Source of the DNA: Arthrobacter sp. zg-Y769
GTDB taxonomy: Bacteria; Actinomycetota; Actinomycetes; Actinomycetales; Micrococcaceae
Length of the DNA: 64,000 nucleotides
NCBI RefSeq assembly: GCF_020907405.1
Contig: NZ_JAJJOE010000008.1
Coordinates: forward strand, 1-64,000
Reading direction: 5' to 3'
Shown here in pieces: positions 18,889 to 27,426 of the stretch (position 1 is its first letter; every line of letters starts with the position of its first letter). Under the pieces are notes generated by a model. That model searched no databases and was not told the origin of the DNA. It saw only the letters and a program-made list of their open reading frames with translations. The translations under genes were made by a program, and so were the position numbers.

Positions 18889-20043
18889 TCAGCGGCCGGG
18901 GCGGACGGTTTTTCCGGTGACGGCGGCGACGACGGCGTCCTGGCGCAGCAGGCCGGTGACCCTTCCGTCGCGGTCAATGACGGCGTATTCGCTGCCCTGC
19001 AGTTTCGCCAGGTACTGGACGAGTTCCTGTCCGGCTGCCGCTTCGGGAACGTACGCACCGGCCGCCAGCGGGCGGGCTACTGCGCTTACCAGCACCTGGC
19101 GGACCTGCTCGCCAGGAACGGAGGCTAATGCCCCGCGGTCCACGACGGCTTCCGGCTGGCCGGTGGCGGCGGTGAGAACCACCGCGGCTGCCGGATGCTC
19201 ACGGGCCAGCTGGAGCGCCTCGGCAACGGCTGCTCCGCCGGGCAGGGACACCGCCGGTTCCATCAGGGCTCCGGCACTGACCTGCGGCAGGCGCAGCCGC
19301 ACCCGGGCGTTCGAGATGGCGGCCCCTGCTCCCATCCAGAGGAAGCTGCATAGCAGGGCGGACAGCAGGACAAGGCTCAGTGAGGGCTCGTCTCCGCGGA
19401 GGTAGGGCGGAACAAGGACGGCTGCCAGGAGCAGGACCGCGATAATGCGTCCGGCCCAGCCGGCGGCAACGGTGCCGCGTTCCTGCGAGCCGGTGATCTT
19501 CCAGACCGCGCTTTCCACAATCCGTCCGCCGTCCAGCGGCAGCCCGGGCAGGACATTGAAAATGCCTATCAGCGCGTTGGCGGAAACAAAAATGAAGGTC
19601 ACCAGCCACGCAACACTGTCCTCGGGGACGAGCTGCAGGACACCGAATCCGGCTGCCGCCAGCAGGAAATTGGCTGCCGGGCCGGCCAGGGCAACAAGCA
19701 GGGAACGTCCCGGGGTGGAGCGCAGGTCCCCGAACTGGGTGTGCCCGCCCCACAGGGTGAGGACGATCCTGGAGGTAGGCCAGTGGTAGGCCCGGGCGGT
19801 CAGGGCGTGCGCTGCCTCGTGGGCCAGGACCGAGAGCAGGAGCAGGATCGCATAGCCCAGGGCAACGGCAAAGGCGCCGGCGCCCAGCTGCGGGAAGGCT
19901 TCGCGCACCTGCGGCCCGAACACCGCCACGATCAGTGCCGCAATGAGGAACCACGAATACGCGAGGGTCACCGGTACCCCGGCAATGCTGCCGAGCGGGA
20001 TGCCTTCCCGGCGTTCGGTTCCGGCTGGACCGTTGCTGCTCAC
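18889..20043 (-). CDS. M50 site-2 intramembrane metalloprotease with CBS-like tail
   Basis: A membrane zinc protease of 384 residues, expected to cut transmembrane segments or membrane-tethered regulators. Motifs: HEAAH (75-79) in helix two and NVLPGLPLDGGR (163-174, D171 third ligand), with about six hydrophobic segments up to ~250, then a soluble C-terminal CBS-like part (about 265-380) that may sense nucleotides. The start is GTG overlapping the HAD stop as GTGA; a further in-frame start 25 codons upstream is inside the HAD gene and rejected. Related to Rip3-type proteases; the substrate is unknown. Confidence 0.88.
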   Translation of the reverse strand: MSSNGPAGTERREGIPLGSIAGVPVTLAYSWFLIAALIVAVFGPQVREAFPQLGAGAFAVALGYAILLLLSVLAHEAAHALTARAYHWPTSRIVLTLWGGHTQFGDLRSTPGRSLLVALAGPAANFLLAAAGFGVLQLVPEDSVAWLVTFIFVSANALIGIFNVLPGLPLDGGRIVESAVWKITGSQERGTVAAGWAGRIIAVLLLAAVLVPPYLRGDEPSLSLVLLSALLCSFLWMGAGAAISNARVRLRLPQVSAGALMEPAVSLPGGAAVAEALQLAREHPAAAVVLTAATGQPEAVVDRGALASVPGEQVRQVLVSAVARPLAAGAYVPEAAAGQELVQYLAKLQGSEYAVIDRDGRVTGLLRQDAVVAAVTGKTVRPGR

Positions 20044-20768
20044 CTGGCGGACTCCAGGACGGACCCCGGAAGCAGCCGGCGCAGCTGGTCTGTTCCGCGG
20101 CCGGCGAGGGACTCCCATTGATGCTCGAAGGCACCCGGCGGCAACGGAACGAAGTTCGGTACGGTCAGCGTCACCAGGCCGGCCGCCTGCGCAGAAGTAG
20201 CTCCGGGCAGGGAGTCTTCAATGGCGACCACCCGGGTCTTGTCCAGATCCGGAACCGACTTGGCAAGCGTGTCGAAGGCCAGCTGGTACGGCTCCGGGTC
20301 CGGCTTGCCTTGGCTGACCATGTCACCGGTCACCACAACGCCGAATGTCCCGGCGGGAAGTGCCTGGATGATTTCCCGCGCCAGCACCGGCTCGGACATC
20401 GTGACCAGGGCACAGGGGATGCCGGCTGCCTGCAGCTCGGTCAGCAACTCGCGGGCCCCCGGACGCCAGGGCACTTCGCGGCGGACCTGCGCGGCGACCT
20501 GCCCGATCAGCCGGTCGATGATCTCCCGGGTCGCCAGCGGAACCCCTGCCTGCTGGAGCATTCCGGCACTGGTTTCCAGCGCCTGGCCCACCATGGCCTC
20601 GGCCTGGGCATCCGTCCATTCGACGCCGTAAGCGGAGGTCAGCTCCTTCTCGGCGGCGATCCAGTACGGCTCGGTATCGACAATGGTGCCGTCCATGTCC
20701 CAGAAAACCGCCTGCAGTGCTGTGTCTGATCGGCTGCGGGAAGAATCGTCTGCGGTGAGGAGGGGCAT
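20040..20768 (-). CDS. HAD-superfamily phosphatase/phosphomutase-like hydrolase
   Basis: 242 residues with the catalytic DMDGT (D24 nucleophile, D26 acid/base), a helical cap typical of subfamily IA, Thr-containing motif II (ALVTMS), and motif IV region VVAIEDSLPGATSAQAAG. Such enzymes dephosphorylate sugar phosphates or isomerise beta-phosphoglucomutase substrates; which one cannot be told. It is translationally coupled to the downstream M50 protease (four-base overlap). TAGACT six bases before ATG and no ribosome site point to a leaderless start; it diverges from the PAC2 gene. Confidence 0.85.
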   Translation of the reverse strand: MPLLTADDSSRSRSDTALQAVFWDMDGTIVDTEPYWIAAEKELTSAYGVEWTDAQAEAMVGQALETSAGMLQQAGVPLATREIIDRLIGQVAAQVRREVPWRPGARELLTELQAAGIPCALVTMSEPVLAREIIQALPAGTFGVVVTGDMVSQGKPDPEPYQLAFDTLAKSVPDLDKTRVVAIEDSLPGATSAQAAGLVTLTVPNFVPLPPGAFEHQWESLAGRGTDQLRRLLPGSVLESAR

Positions 20769-20774
20769 GTCCTA

Positions 20775-20780
20775 AGTCTA
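20775..20780 (-). promoter_or_regulatory. -10 element of the HAD-M50 unit, leaderless
   Basis: TAGACT ends six bases upstream of the HAD ATG, with no Shine-Dalgarno sequence between. Confidence 0.5.
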
Positions 20781-20835
20781 AGGGGCGGTGGCAGCCGGTG
20801 TTTCTTTTGCTCTCCGCGAAGCGCGTGACCCGCTC

Positions 20836-20865
20836 CTGACATGCGGGGTGGACGGGGCTTAGTGT
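20836..20865 (+). promoter_or_regulatory. Promoter of the PAC2-family gene, leaderless
   Basis: CTGACA (20836-20841), an 18-base spacer and TAGTGT (20860-20865). Six bases separate the -10 from the second of two adjacent GTG codons, so transcription should start on the GTG at 20872. This decides the start chosen for the gene. Confidence 0.6.
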
Positions 20866-20871
20866 GAAGTG

Positions 20872-21756
20872 GTGAGCAATACCGAAGGCTTTGAAGCCAC
20901 AGGCCTCCAGGAATTTTTTGGCGACGAGACGTCCCCCGAGCGCGTCACGGTGATGCTGGCCGCGTTCGAAGGGTGGAACGACGCAGGTGAAGCAGCCTCC
21001 GACGCCCTGAAATTCCTGAGCAGGCACTGGGACAGCGAAAAAATAGCCAGTATCGACGCCGACGAGTACTACGACTTCCAGTTCACCAGACCGTCCCTCA
21101 AACGGACGGCCTCCGGCGGCCACCGGATCAAGTGGCCCACCACGCGGATTTCCCGGGCCGAGGTTCCGGACAGCAACCTGGACGTCATCTTCGTTACGGG
21201 AGTCGAGCCCTCATACAAGTGGCGTGCCTACACTGCCGAGCTTATTGCCCTGGCCAAGGAGCTCGACGTGGACTGCATCGTCCTGGCCGGGGCGCTGCTT
21301 GCGGACGTCCCGCATTCCCGTCCCATTCCCGTGAGTGCTTCCTGCGAGGAGGCCGACCTGCAGGAAAGCCTGGGCCTGGAGCCGTCCTCCTACGAGGGGC
21401 CCATCGGCATCGTCGGCGTTGTGTCCGAAATGGCCGGCCTGGCGGACATTCCCTCCATTTCGCTTTGGGCCGCGGTGCCGCACTATGTGGGGCAGGCGCC
21501 CTCACCCAAGGCGCAGCTGGCTCTGCTGAACCGCATCGAGGAGCTGCTCCAGGCACCCCTGGACACCCATCTGCTGACGGAAGAGGCCGAAGCCTGGGAA
21601 CGCGGCGTCGATGAGCTCGCCACGGAGGACCCGGAGGTTGCGGCGTATGTCCGCCAGCTCGAAGAGGCCAAGGACACCGCCGACCTCCCCGAGGCCAGCG
21701 GCGAATCTATTGCCCGCGAGTTTGAGCGCTACCTGAAGCGCCGCCGCCGGGACTGA
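20872..21756 (+). CDS. PAC2 (proteasome assembly chaperone) family protein
   Basis: A 294-residue member of the PAC2 family (ATP-grasp-superfamily-like alpha/beta fold). Visible are VMLAAFEGWNDAGEAASDALKFL at the N-terminus (part), DADEYYDFQFTRP, and VTGVEPSYKWRAYTAELI. Archaeal/eukaryotic relatives chaperone proteasome assembly; actinobacterial members are uncharacterised. It is three genes away from mpa, so a link to the Pup-proteasome is plausible but only by location and family name. The C-terminal ~60 residues are acidic and charged. Convergent with mshC, 16 bp apart. Confidence 0.82.
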   Translation: MSNTEGFEATGLQEFFGDETSPERVTVMLAAFEGWNDAGEAASDALKFLSRHWDSEKIASIDADEYYDFQFTRPSLKRTASGGHRIKWPTTRISRAEVPDSNLDVIFVTGVEPSYKWRAYTAELIALAKELDVDCIVLAGALLADVPHSRPIPVSASCEEADLQESLGLEPSSYEGPIGIVGVVSEMAGLADIPSISLWAAVPHYVGQAPSPKAQLALLNRIEELLQAPLDTHLLTEEAEAWERGVDELATEDPEVAAYVRQLEEAKDTADLPEASGESIAREFERYLKRRRRD

Positions 21757-21772
21757 GCGCCGGAACCGAGCC

Positions 21773-23053
21773 CTAGAGCTGGACGCCGAGCAGCGCGTTC
21801 AGCGCGGCGCAGACGAGTTCGGCTCCGGTCTGGGTTCCCGGGGTTCCACGAAGAGCTGCCGCGCCGGCCCAGGCGTCTACGGCGCGCAGCGCGGCCGGAG
21901 CATCCAGGTCATCCGCCAGTGCAGCGCGGATCTGCTGCAGGAGCGCGTCGGCGGCCTCGTCGTTGGTGGACTGCAGCGCACGCCGCCAGGAAACCAGGCG
22001 TTCCTCTGCAGCGCCCAGCTGGTCGGAGGTCCAGAACCAGTCGGTGCGGTAGTGGTGGGACAGCAGCACCAGGCGGATGGCGGCCGGTTCCACTCCCTCG
22101 GCCCGCAGTTTGGAAACCAGGACCAGGTTGCCCAGCGACTTGCTCATCTTCTCGCCGTCGAGTCCCACCATGCCTGCATGGGCGTAGTGCGAAGCCAACG
22201 GGGTGCCGCCGCAGGCAAAGGCGTGGCCGGCACTCATTTCGTGGTGCGGGAAGACCAGGTCCGAGCCGCCGGCCTGGACGGTAAAGGGGCGGGGCAGGAA
22301 ACGCTGGGCAATGACCGAGCACTCGATATGCCAGCCCGGACGTCCGGTGCCGAGGCGGCCGCCGTCCCAGGACGGTTCGCCGGTGCGTGCCACGCGCCAC
22401 AGCAGCGGGTCCAGGGCGTTGCGTTTGCCGGGGCGCTGCGGGTCTCCCCCGCGTTCGGCGAAGACCGGCAGCATCTGTTCGCGGGTCAGGTGCGAGACCT
22501 GCCCCAGCCACCAGGCGTCCGGATCGCCGTCGGCCAGCCGGGAGGCCGCATCGACGTCGAAGTAGAGGTCGCCGTCGGGCTCCTCGCCGGTGCCGGGGAC
22601 CCGGTAGGCCAGGCCGCGGTCCATGAGGTCCTCCACCACGGGGACAATCCACTCCACGGCTTCGACGGCACCGATGTAGTGGTCCGGTGCCAGGACGTTC
22701 AGGGCTTCCATGTCGTCGCGGAAAAGCTGGGTCTGCTCCTGTGCCAGTTCGCGCCAGTCCGCTCCGGTGGCGTTGGCACGCTCGAGCAGCGGATCGTCGA
22801 CGTCGGTGACGTTCTGGACGTAGCGGACGGTGTGTCCGGCGTCGCGCCACTGGCGGTTGAGCAGGTCGAACGCCACGTAGGTGGAGGCGTGTCCCATGTG
22901 GGTGGCGTCGTACGGGGTGATCCCGCAGACGTACATGCTCGCCTCGCCGGCGGGCCGCACGGCCACCAGGGCCTGCGCGGCCGTGTCATAGAGCCGGACG
23001 TCGTCCGACTTGCCGGGCAGGGAGGGCAGGGATGAAGATTTCCAGGCAATCAC
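21773..23053 (-). CDS. mshC: Mycothiol ligase MshC
   Basis: Joins cysteine to GlcN-Ins using ATP, the third enzyme of mycothiol synthesis. 426 residues, class I cysteinyl-tRNA synthetase-like but lacking the anticodon-binding domain. Motifs: C43 of [14 protein letters not shown] (Zn ligand and HIGH equivalent at 51-55), WHIEC (C245), FPHHE (H270) and KMSKS (302-306). WFWT and the short C-terminal domain separate it from true CysS. GTG start; TAGAGT lies six bases before it, but the gene also follows uppP by 22 bp and could be co-transcribed. Confidence 0.95.
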   Translation of the reverse strand: MIAWKSSSLPSLPGKSDDVRLYDTAAQALVAVRPAGEASMYVCGITPYDATHMGHASTYVAFDLLNRQWRDAGHTVRYVQNVTDVDDPLLERANATGADWRELAQEQTQLFRDDMEALNVLAPDHYIGAVEAVEWIVPVVEDLMDRGLAYRVPGTGEEPDGDLYFDVDAASRLADGDPDAWWLGQVSHLTREQMLPVFAERGGDPQRPGKRNALDPLLWRVARTGEPSWDGGRLGTGRPGWHIECSVIAQRFLPRPFTVQAGGSDLVFPHHEMSAGHAFACGGTPLASHYAHAGMVGLDGEKMSKSLGNLVLVSKLRAEGVEPAAIRLVLLSHHYRTDWFWTSDQLGAAEERLVSWRRALQSTNDEAADALLQQIRAALADDLDAPAALRAVDAWAGAAALRGTPGTQTGAELVCAALNALLGVQL

Positions 23054-23059
23054 CCTTCC

Positions 23060-23065
23060 ACTCTA
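23060..23065 (-). promoter_or_regulatory. Possible internal -10 element for mshC
   Basis: TAGAGT ends six bases before GTG. The intervening GGAAGG could also act as a very close ribosome site, so leaderless initiation is less certain here than at other genes. Confidence 0.35.
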
Positions 23066-23075
23066 ACGGGCACGG

Positions 23076-23900
23076 CTAGGCGGTAAGGACGCCGAAGCCC
23101 AGCAGGAGGTAGATGCAGACGCCGAGCAGGATGCGGTACCAGACGAAGAGGCGGTAGCTGCGGGTGGAAACGTACCGGAGGAACCAGCCGATGATGATGA
23201 AGCCCACTACGAAGGCGACAACGGTGGCGGCGGCGGTCTGCAGGCCGGTGTAGGGCATGGGCTCGTCGAGTGACTTGACCAGCTGGAACAGGCCGCTGCC
23301 GAAAACGGCGGGAATGGCGAGCAGGAAGGCGTACCGGGCGGCGGCTTCACGGGTGTAGCCCATGAACAGCCCGGCGGTGATGGTGCCGCCGGACCGGGAA
23401 ACGCCGGGGATCAGGGCCAGTGCCTGGGCAAACCCGTACAGGATGCCGTGCCGGTAGGTGAGCTTATCCAGCGTGCGCTGTTGCCGGCCGACGGCGTCTG
23501 CCACCGCGAGGATGATGCCGAAGACAATCAGCATGGTTGCGACGATCCAGAGGCTGCGGAAGGTGCTTTCGATCTGGTCCTGGAAGAGCAGGCCCAGGAC
23601 CACGATGGGGATGGTGCCGATGATGATCAGCCAGCCCATGCGTGCATCCGGGTCACTGCGCGGCACCCGGCCGAAGAGGGAGCCGAACCAGGACTTGATG
23701 ATCCGGACAATGTCCTTCCAGAAATACACCGCGACGGCGGTTTCGGTGCCCAGCTGGGTGATGGCGGTAAACGCCGCCCCCGGATCCTGGGCTCCGGGCA
23801 GCAGCTCCCCCACGATGCGCAGGTGTGCGCTGGAGGAGATGGGGAGGAATTCTGTCAGGCCCTGGATCAGGCCAAGGAAGATCGCTTCAAACCAATTCAC
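23076..23900 (-). CDS. uppP: Undecaprenyl-diphosphatase UppP/BacA
   Basis: Recycles undecaprenyl pyrophosphate to the phosphate carrier for peptidoglycan synthesis and gives bacitracin resistance when overexpressed. 274 residues, about eight helices. Signature motifs are intact: the N-terminal [17 protein letters not shown] with the E/Q-rich catalytic loop and the second [10 protein letters not shown]. Starts GTG, seven bases after TAGAGT, without a ribosome site. Followed by mshC. Confidence 0.95.
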   Translation of the reverse strand: MNWFEAIFLGLIQGLTEFLPISSSAHLRIVGELLPGAQDPGAAFTAITQLGTETAVAVYFWKDIVRIIKSWFGSLFGRVPRSDPDARMGWLIIIGTIPIVVLGLLFQDQIESTFRSLWIVATMLIVFGIILAVADAVGRQQRTLDKLTYRHGILYGFAQALALIPGVSRSGGTITAGLFMGYTREAAARYAFLLAIPAVFGSGLFQLVKSLDEPMPYTGLQTAAATVVAFVVGFIIIGWFLRYVSTRSYRLFVWYRILLGVCIYLLLGFGVLTA

Positions 23901-23907
23901 ACCTAAG

Positions 23908-23913
23908 ACTCTA
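23908..23913 (-). promoter_or_regulatory. -10 element of uppP, leaderless
   Basis: TAGAGT ends seven bases upstream of the GTG start; no Shine-Dalgarno sequence is present. Confidence 0.45.
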
Positions 23914-23954
23914 ATTGACTCCTGCGACGCAGCCGTTCACCCGGGCCGGCAGCG

Positions 23955-24272
23955 CTACCGGTTGGCGGAGCGGCCCAGCGGGTTGCCGTTGTCCTGGTCC
24001 CCGGCGGCACCGGGGTCTTCGAGGACTTCGTCGACCTCGTCCACGCCGTCGTAGTCGCCTTCGTCCTCATCGTCTTCGTAGATTTCCAGCGGCGTGACCT
24101 CGCCGTAGGCGTCGTAAAGGACTTCCTCATAGAGTTCGAAGGCATCGGCGATGGCCAGATACGCACTTTCGACCACCGGATCCTTATCACCGCGGCGGGC
24201 GGCCGCGGCCGCGAGATGCTCCTCGAACGCGGTGACAAGTGACTGGAGCGCGATGCGCGGATCTATGCTCAT
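23955..24272 (-). CDS. Conserved-looking acidic small protein, unknown function
   Basis: I do not recognise a family. 105 residues: a helical N-half (IDPRIALQSLVTAFEEHLAAAAARR, partly shown; then VVESAYLAIADAFELYEEVLYDAYG) and a very acidic C-half (EDDEDEGDYDGVDEVDEVLED). No membrane segment or cysteine. Clear coding bias and a TANNNT promoter support it being real. It is divergent from the DUF5703 gene, 41 bp away. Confidence 0.7.
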   Translation of the reverse strand: MSIDPRIALQSLVTAFEEHLAAAAARRGDKDPVVESAYLAIADAFELYEEVLYDAYGEVTPLEIYEDDEDEGDYDGVDEVDEVLEDPGAAGDQDNGNPLGRSANR

Positions 24273-24279
24273 GCCCTAG

Positions 24280-24285
24280 ACGTTA
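24280..24285 (-). promoter_or_regulatory. -10 element of the acidic protein gene
   Basis: TAACGT ends seven bases before ATG on the minus strand; no ribosome site in between. Confidence 0.4.
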
Positions 24286-24313
24286 TCGGTAAACTAGGGA
24301 AAATTGGAGGGAA

Positions 24314-24547
24314 ATGCGCGAACAAATTCTTGCACCCGATGTCTCCCGCCGACGCGAAAATTCCCGGGACTATGAGTACCTGGTGGTGTCGGTGGATCCA
24401 CACGAATCTTTGACCGATGCCAGGCGCCGCCTGGTGGAGCACGCCGAATACGGCAAATGGGAACTGCACCGCAGCCGGATCTACAGCGGCGGCGGACGGC
24501 GGTTCTGGCTGCGCCGAAGAATCCTGCGCGTCCAGCGGACCGCCTAG
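24314..24547 (+). CDS. DUF5703 family small protein
   Basis: 77 residues, basic. Core YEYLVVSVDPHESLTDARRRLVEHAEYGKWELHRSRIY (only part needed to recognise the family) and a run of Arg near the end (RRFWLRRRILRVQR). Actinobacterial DUF5703 proteins are uncharacterised. GGAGGG precedes ATG by three bases, so this is a leadered gene, unlike its divergent neighbour. Ends 16 bp before the convergent acyl-CoA dehydrogenase. Confidence 0.8.
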   Translation: MREQILAPDVSRRRENSRDYEYLVVSVDPHESLTDARRRLVEHAEYGKWELHRSRIYSGGGRRFWLRRRILRVQRTA

Positions 24548-24563
24548 GCCCGGCCCGGGCGCC

Positions 24564-25712
24564 TTACTCCAGCGGCCCCAGAACCGCGTTGGCTACGCTC
24601 GCGTGCACCGAATCCTCGCTTGAGGGGTGGAACATCCCGGCGAGGACATCGCGGTAGAGCCGTTCCAGCTCGGAGCCCCGGAAATAGCTGCGGCCGCCCG
24701 CCACCCGGACGGCGGTTTCCACCACGCCGCGCGCGGTTTCGGTGCTGCGGTACTTCAGGCCCGAAAGCAGCGGGAACCAGTAGTTCCCGTGATCGGTGCC
24801 TTCCTCCAGATCCCGCGCCACTGCGCCGAGCTGCAGGTGCACGCCGTCCATCCGCAGCGCGGCGTCGGCAATCTTCCAGCGGGTAGCGGGGTCCGCCGAC
24901 GCGGGAACGCCCTCACGCGAACTTCGTCCCTGCGCGGCATCGACCGCCAGTTCCACTGCGCGGTCCCCGATCCCCGTATAGACCGCGGACAGCAGGGTTT
25001 CGAACAAGGCGAAGATCCCGAAGACAAAGGCATCCCGGTGCGGCCCCACCGGCGTCGTACGGACCATCCGCGACGCAGGCACCACGGCACCGTCCAGGCG
25101 GGTCGTGCAGGACTGGCTTGCCCGCATGCCCATGGTGTTCCAGTCATCGGCAATGGTGATGCCTCCGGTCCCGCGGTCGGCGAACCCGAAGACCAGCCGT
25201 GGATCCTCCGGGTCCGAGGAGTCCTTACCGAAGATGCCCAGCCGGGTCCAGGCCGGGGACAGACTGGTGAAGATCTTGGTGCCGGTGAAGGCGTAGCCGC
25301 CGTCGCCGGCCGGACGGGCCTCGGTGTGCGAATCGAAGAGCACCGCCGGGTTCGAAGGCTCGGACACCCCGAAGGCAAACAGCTCCCCCGCGGCCGCCTC
25401 GCGGAGGACGAAGTCCAGCGAGTTGTCGCCCTTCAACGACAGCAGGTGGGCGACGCCGCACCAGACCAGGTGCATATTCACTGCCAGCGCCGTCGCGGGC
25501 GCGGCGGAAGCCAGGAGCCGCTGGGAGGAGACGACGTCGGGAATCCCCAGCCCGGACCCGCCCTCGCCCCGGGGGGTGAACAGGGCCAGGTAGCCCGCTG
25601 CGCGCAGGTCTTCCAGGTCCTGTGTGAAGAAGCTGTTGGACTCGTCATAGCCGGCTGCACGGGAACGCAGGCGCTCCAGCAGTTCGGGAGTGAGGATGTC
25701 GGTGGCCGGCAC
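24564..25712 (-). CDS. Acyl-CoA dehydrogenase-like flavoprotein
   Basis: A 382-residue acyl-CoA dehydrogenase fold protein. N-domain FTQDLEDLRAAGYLALFTPRGEGGSGL, a middle beta domain with FTGTKIFTSLSPAW and WNTMGMRASQSCTT, and a helical C-domain ending in AGGRSYFRGSELERLYRD, all usual positions for FAD binding. The typical catalytic Glu of short/medium-chain enzymes is not evident; the YF-rich C-domain resembles members acting on unusual substrates or flavin monooxygenases, so the substrate is open. Its GTG starts three bases after the M20 peptidase stop with no ribosome site, suggesting coupling. Confidence 0.75.
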   Translation of the reverse strand: MPATDILTPELLERLRSRAAGYDESNSFFTQDLEDLRAAGYLALFTPRGEGGSGLGIPDVVSSQRLLASAAPATALAVNMHLVWCGVAHLLSLKGDNSLDFVLREAAAGELFAFGVSEPSNPAVLFDSHTEARPAGDGGYAFTGTKIFTSLSPAWTRLGIFGKDSSDPEDPRLVFGFADRGTGGITIADDWNTMGMRASQSCTTRLDGAVVPASRMVRTTPVGPHRDAFVFGIFALFETLLSAVYTGIGDRAVELAVDAAQGRSSREGVPASADPATRWKIADAALRMDGVHLQLGAVARDLEEGTDHGNYWFPLLSGLKYRSTETARGVVETAVRVAGGRSYFRGSELERLYRDVLAGMFHPSSEDSVHASVANAVLGPLE

Positions 25713-25715
25713 GGC

Positions 25716-27038
25716 TCAGTAATCCGTCAGCAGGCGGGACAGTACCCGGGTGCCGAACTTCAGCGAGTCCACCGGGACCCGCTCATCCACGCCGTGGAAC
25801 ATGCCGGTGAAGTCCAGGTCCGCCGGGAGGCGCAGCGGGGCGAAGCCGTAGCCGGTAATGCCCAGCCGGCTGAGGGACTTGTTGTCCGTGCCCCCGGAAA
25901 GCGTGTAGGGCAGCACCGGTGCGCCCGGATCCTCGGCCTGGAGGGCGGAGATCATCGAGTCGACCAGGTTGCCCTTGAACGGTACTTCGAGGGACACGTC
26001 CTGGTGTTCGTAGCTGATGTCGATGCCTTCGCCGGCAAGTTCGCGGATGGTGGCGAGCACCTGTTCCTCCTGTCCGGGCAGGGTCCGGGCGTCGATCAGG
26101 GCCTCGGCGGTGCCGGGGATGACATTGTGCTTGTACCCCGCCTTCAGCACGGTGGGGTTGGACGTGTTCTGCAGGGTGGCGCCGACAAACCGGGCCACGG
26201 TGCCCAGCTCGGCGAGAATCCGGTCCGGGTTGTCCGGATCGAACTCGACGCCGGTCAGTTCGGTGACGCCGTCCAGGAAGGCGCGGGTGGTGTCCGTCAG
26301 CTCAATGGGCCAGGGGTGGCTGCCGATATTGGCGACGGCGCGGGCCAGCCGGGTGACGGCGTTGTCGGTGTTGATCTGGGAGCCGTGCCCCGCCCGGCCG
26401 TGGGCCACCAGCCGCAGCCAGGAGATGCCCTTTTCGGCAGTCTGCAGCAGGTATGTCCGCTTCCCGCCGATGGTGGCCGAGAAACCGCCCACCTCGGAGA
26501 TGGCCTCGGTGGCGCCGTCGAACAGTTCCGGGCGGTGTTCCACGGCCCAGCGGGCGCCGTAGTCGCCGCCTGCTTCCTCATCGGCGAAGAATGCGAAGAC
26601 AATGTCCCGGCGCGGCCGGGTACCGGTGCGTGCCATGGAGCGCATCACGGACAGGATCATGGCGTCCATGTCCTTCATGTCCACGGCGCCGCGGCCCCAG
26701 ATGAGTCCGTCCCGTTCCTCCCCGCTGAACGGGTCCACGGTCCAGTCCTCTTTCTGTGCGGGCACGACGTCGAGGTGGCCATGGACCACGAGGGCGGGCA
26801 GGGAGGAGTCGGTGCCCTCCATGCGGGTCACGACTGACGCACGTCCCGGGGCGGATTCGAAGAGGTCGGCCGACAATCCGGCTTCTTCGATCAACCCGGC
26901 GGTGTACTCGGCAGCCGCACGCTCCCCCGGGCCGGAGTTGTCACCGAAGTTGGAAGTGTCAAAGCGGATGAGCTCCTGGCAGATCCGGGTGACCTCGTCT
27001 TCGGCGCGCGGCTGCTCGGAACGGACATCTGTAGGCAT
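25716..27038 (-). CDS. M20 family zinc metallopeptidase
   Basis: 440 residues, a dinuclear zinc exopeptidase/deacylase of the ArgE-DapE-CPG2 clan. Metal and catalytic residues are visible: H88 and D90 in VHGHLDVVPA, D120 in GRGAVDMKDMDA, E154/E155 in FADEEAGG, and a C-terminal HGVDERVP with the last His ligand near residue 420. A dimerisation lid domain lies in between (about 195-320). AAGGAG gives a clear ATG start. Substrate unknown; no signal peptide, so cytosolic. Confidence 0.87.
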   Translation of the reverse strand: MPTDVRSEQPRAEDEVTRICQELIRFDTSNFGDNSGPGERAAAEYTAGLIEEAGLSADLFESAPGRASVVTRMEGTDSSLPALVVHGHLDVVPAQKEDWTVDPFSGEERDGLIWGRGAVDMKDMDAMILSVMRSMARTGTRPRRDIVFAFFADEEAGGDYGARWAVEHRPELFDGATEAISEVGGFSATIGGKRTYLLQTAEKGISWLRLVAHGRAGHGSQINTDNAVTRLARAVANIGSHPWPIELTDTTRAFLDGVTELTGVEFDPDNPDRILAELGTVARFVGATLQNTSNPTVLKAGYKHNVIPGTAEALIDARTLPGQEEQVLATIRELAGEGIDISYEHQDVSLEVPFKGNLVDSMISALQAEDPGAPVLPYTLSGGTDNKSLSRLGITGYGFAPLRLPADLDFTGMFHGVDERVPVDSLKFGTRVLSRLLTDY

Positions 27039-27168
27039 GGGCTTCTCCTTCGGTGAACTGTGCAGCCAGCTTAGCCAGAGCAGCGGTGCAATGGGCCGTA
27101 TTGCGCCCTCCCGGGACGCCGATCTGGCTGCGGCTTGGGCCGATTCGTGGTTCGCGCCTAAACCGTGT

Positions 27169-27174
27169 TAGAGT
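27169..27174 (+). promoter_or_regulatory. Possible -10 of the tRNA-Leu gene
   Basis: TAGAGT, followed by a T-rich stretch, lies 57 bases before the mature tRNA. The -35 is poor. The leader can fold: TTCCAC (27187-27192) with GTGGAA (27217-27222) or GGTGG/CCACC (27216-27228). Confidence 0.3.
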
Positions 27175-27231
27175 TTTTCCCGTTGCTTCCACAGCTTTTG
27201 AACAACTAAAGAGCTGGTGGAAACCACCTAA

Positions 27232-27314
27232 GCGCGGGTGGCGGAATGGCAGACGCGCTAGCTTGAGGTGCTAGTCCTCTAACGAGGGTGGGGGTTCAAG
27301 TCCCCCTCCGCGCA
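27232..27314 (+). tRNA. tRNA-Leu (anticodon GAG)
   Basis: A class II tRNA of 83 bases with all arms visible. Acceptor GCGCGGG pairs with TCCGCGC (one G-U), discriminator A at 27314. The anticodon stem CTAGC/GCTAG encloses loop TTGAGGT, giving anticodon GAG (27265-27267), which reads CUC and CUU. The variable arm is CCTC-TAAC-GAGG; the T arm is GGGGG-TTCAAGT-CCCCC. The 3' CCA is not encoded. Confidence 0.97.
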
Positions 27315-27320
27315 CAGTGA

Positions 27321-27359
27321 AGTCCTCCCGGAATCCACGGATTCCGGGAGGACTTTTTT
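27321..27359 (+). terminator. Intrinsic terminator of tRNA-Leu
   Basis: A perfect 15-bp stem (27321-27335 with 27340-27354), CACG tetraloop and a run of six T. The clearest rho-independent terminator in the window. Confidence 0.95.
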
Positions 27360-27414
27360 GTTTTCCCCAACTACCCCGGTGTGATCTTTCCCTCAATGCG
27401 CCGGCCTGCACCGG

Positions 27415-27420
27415 TACCCT
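27415..27420 (+). promoter_or_regulatory. -10 element of the CBS membrane protein gene, leaderless
   Basis: TACCCT ends six bases before ATG at 27427 with no ribosome site in the gap. Confidence 0.45.
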
Positions 27421-27426
27421 CGGGTT

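Noticed and set aside
24627-26837. A 736-codon plus-strand open frame over the dehydrogenase and M20 genes
   Set aside because: Mirror of two well-supported minus-strand genes; no recognisable domain, and it crosses their junction.
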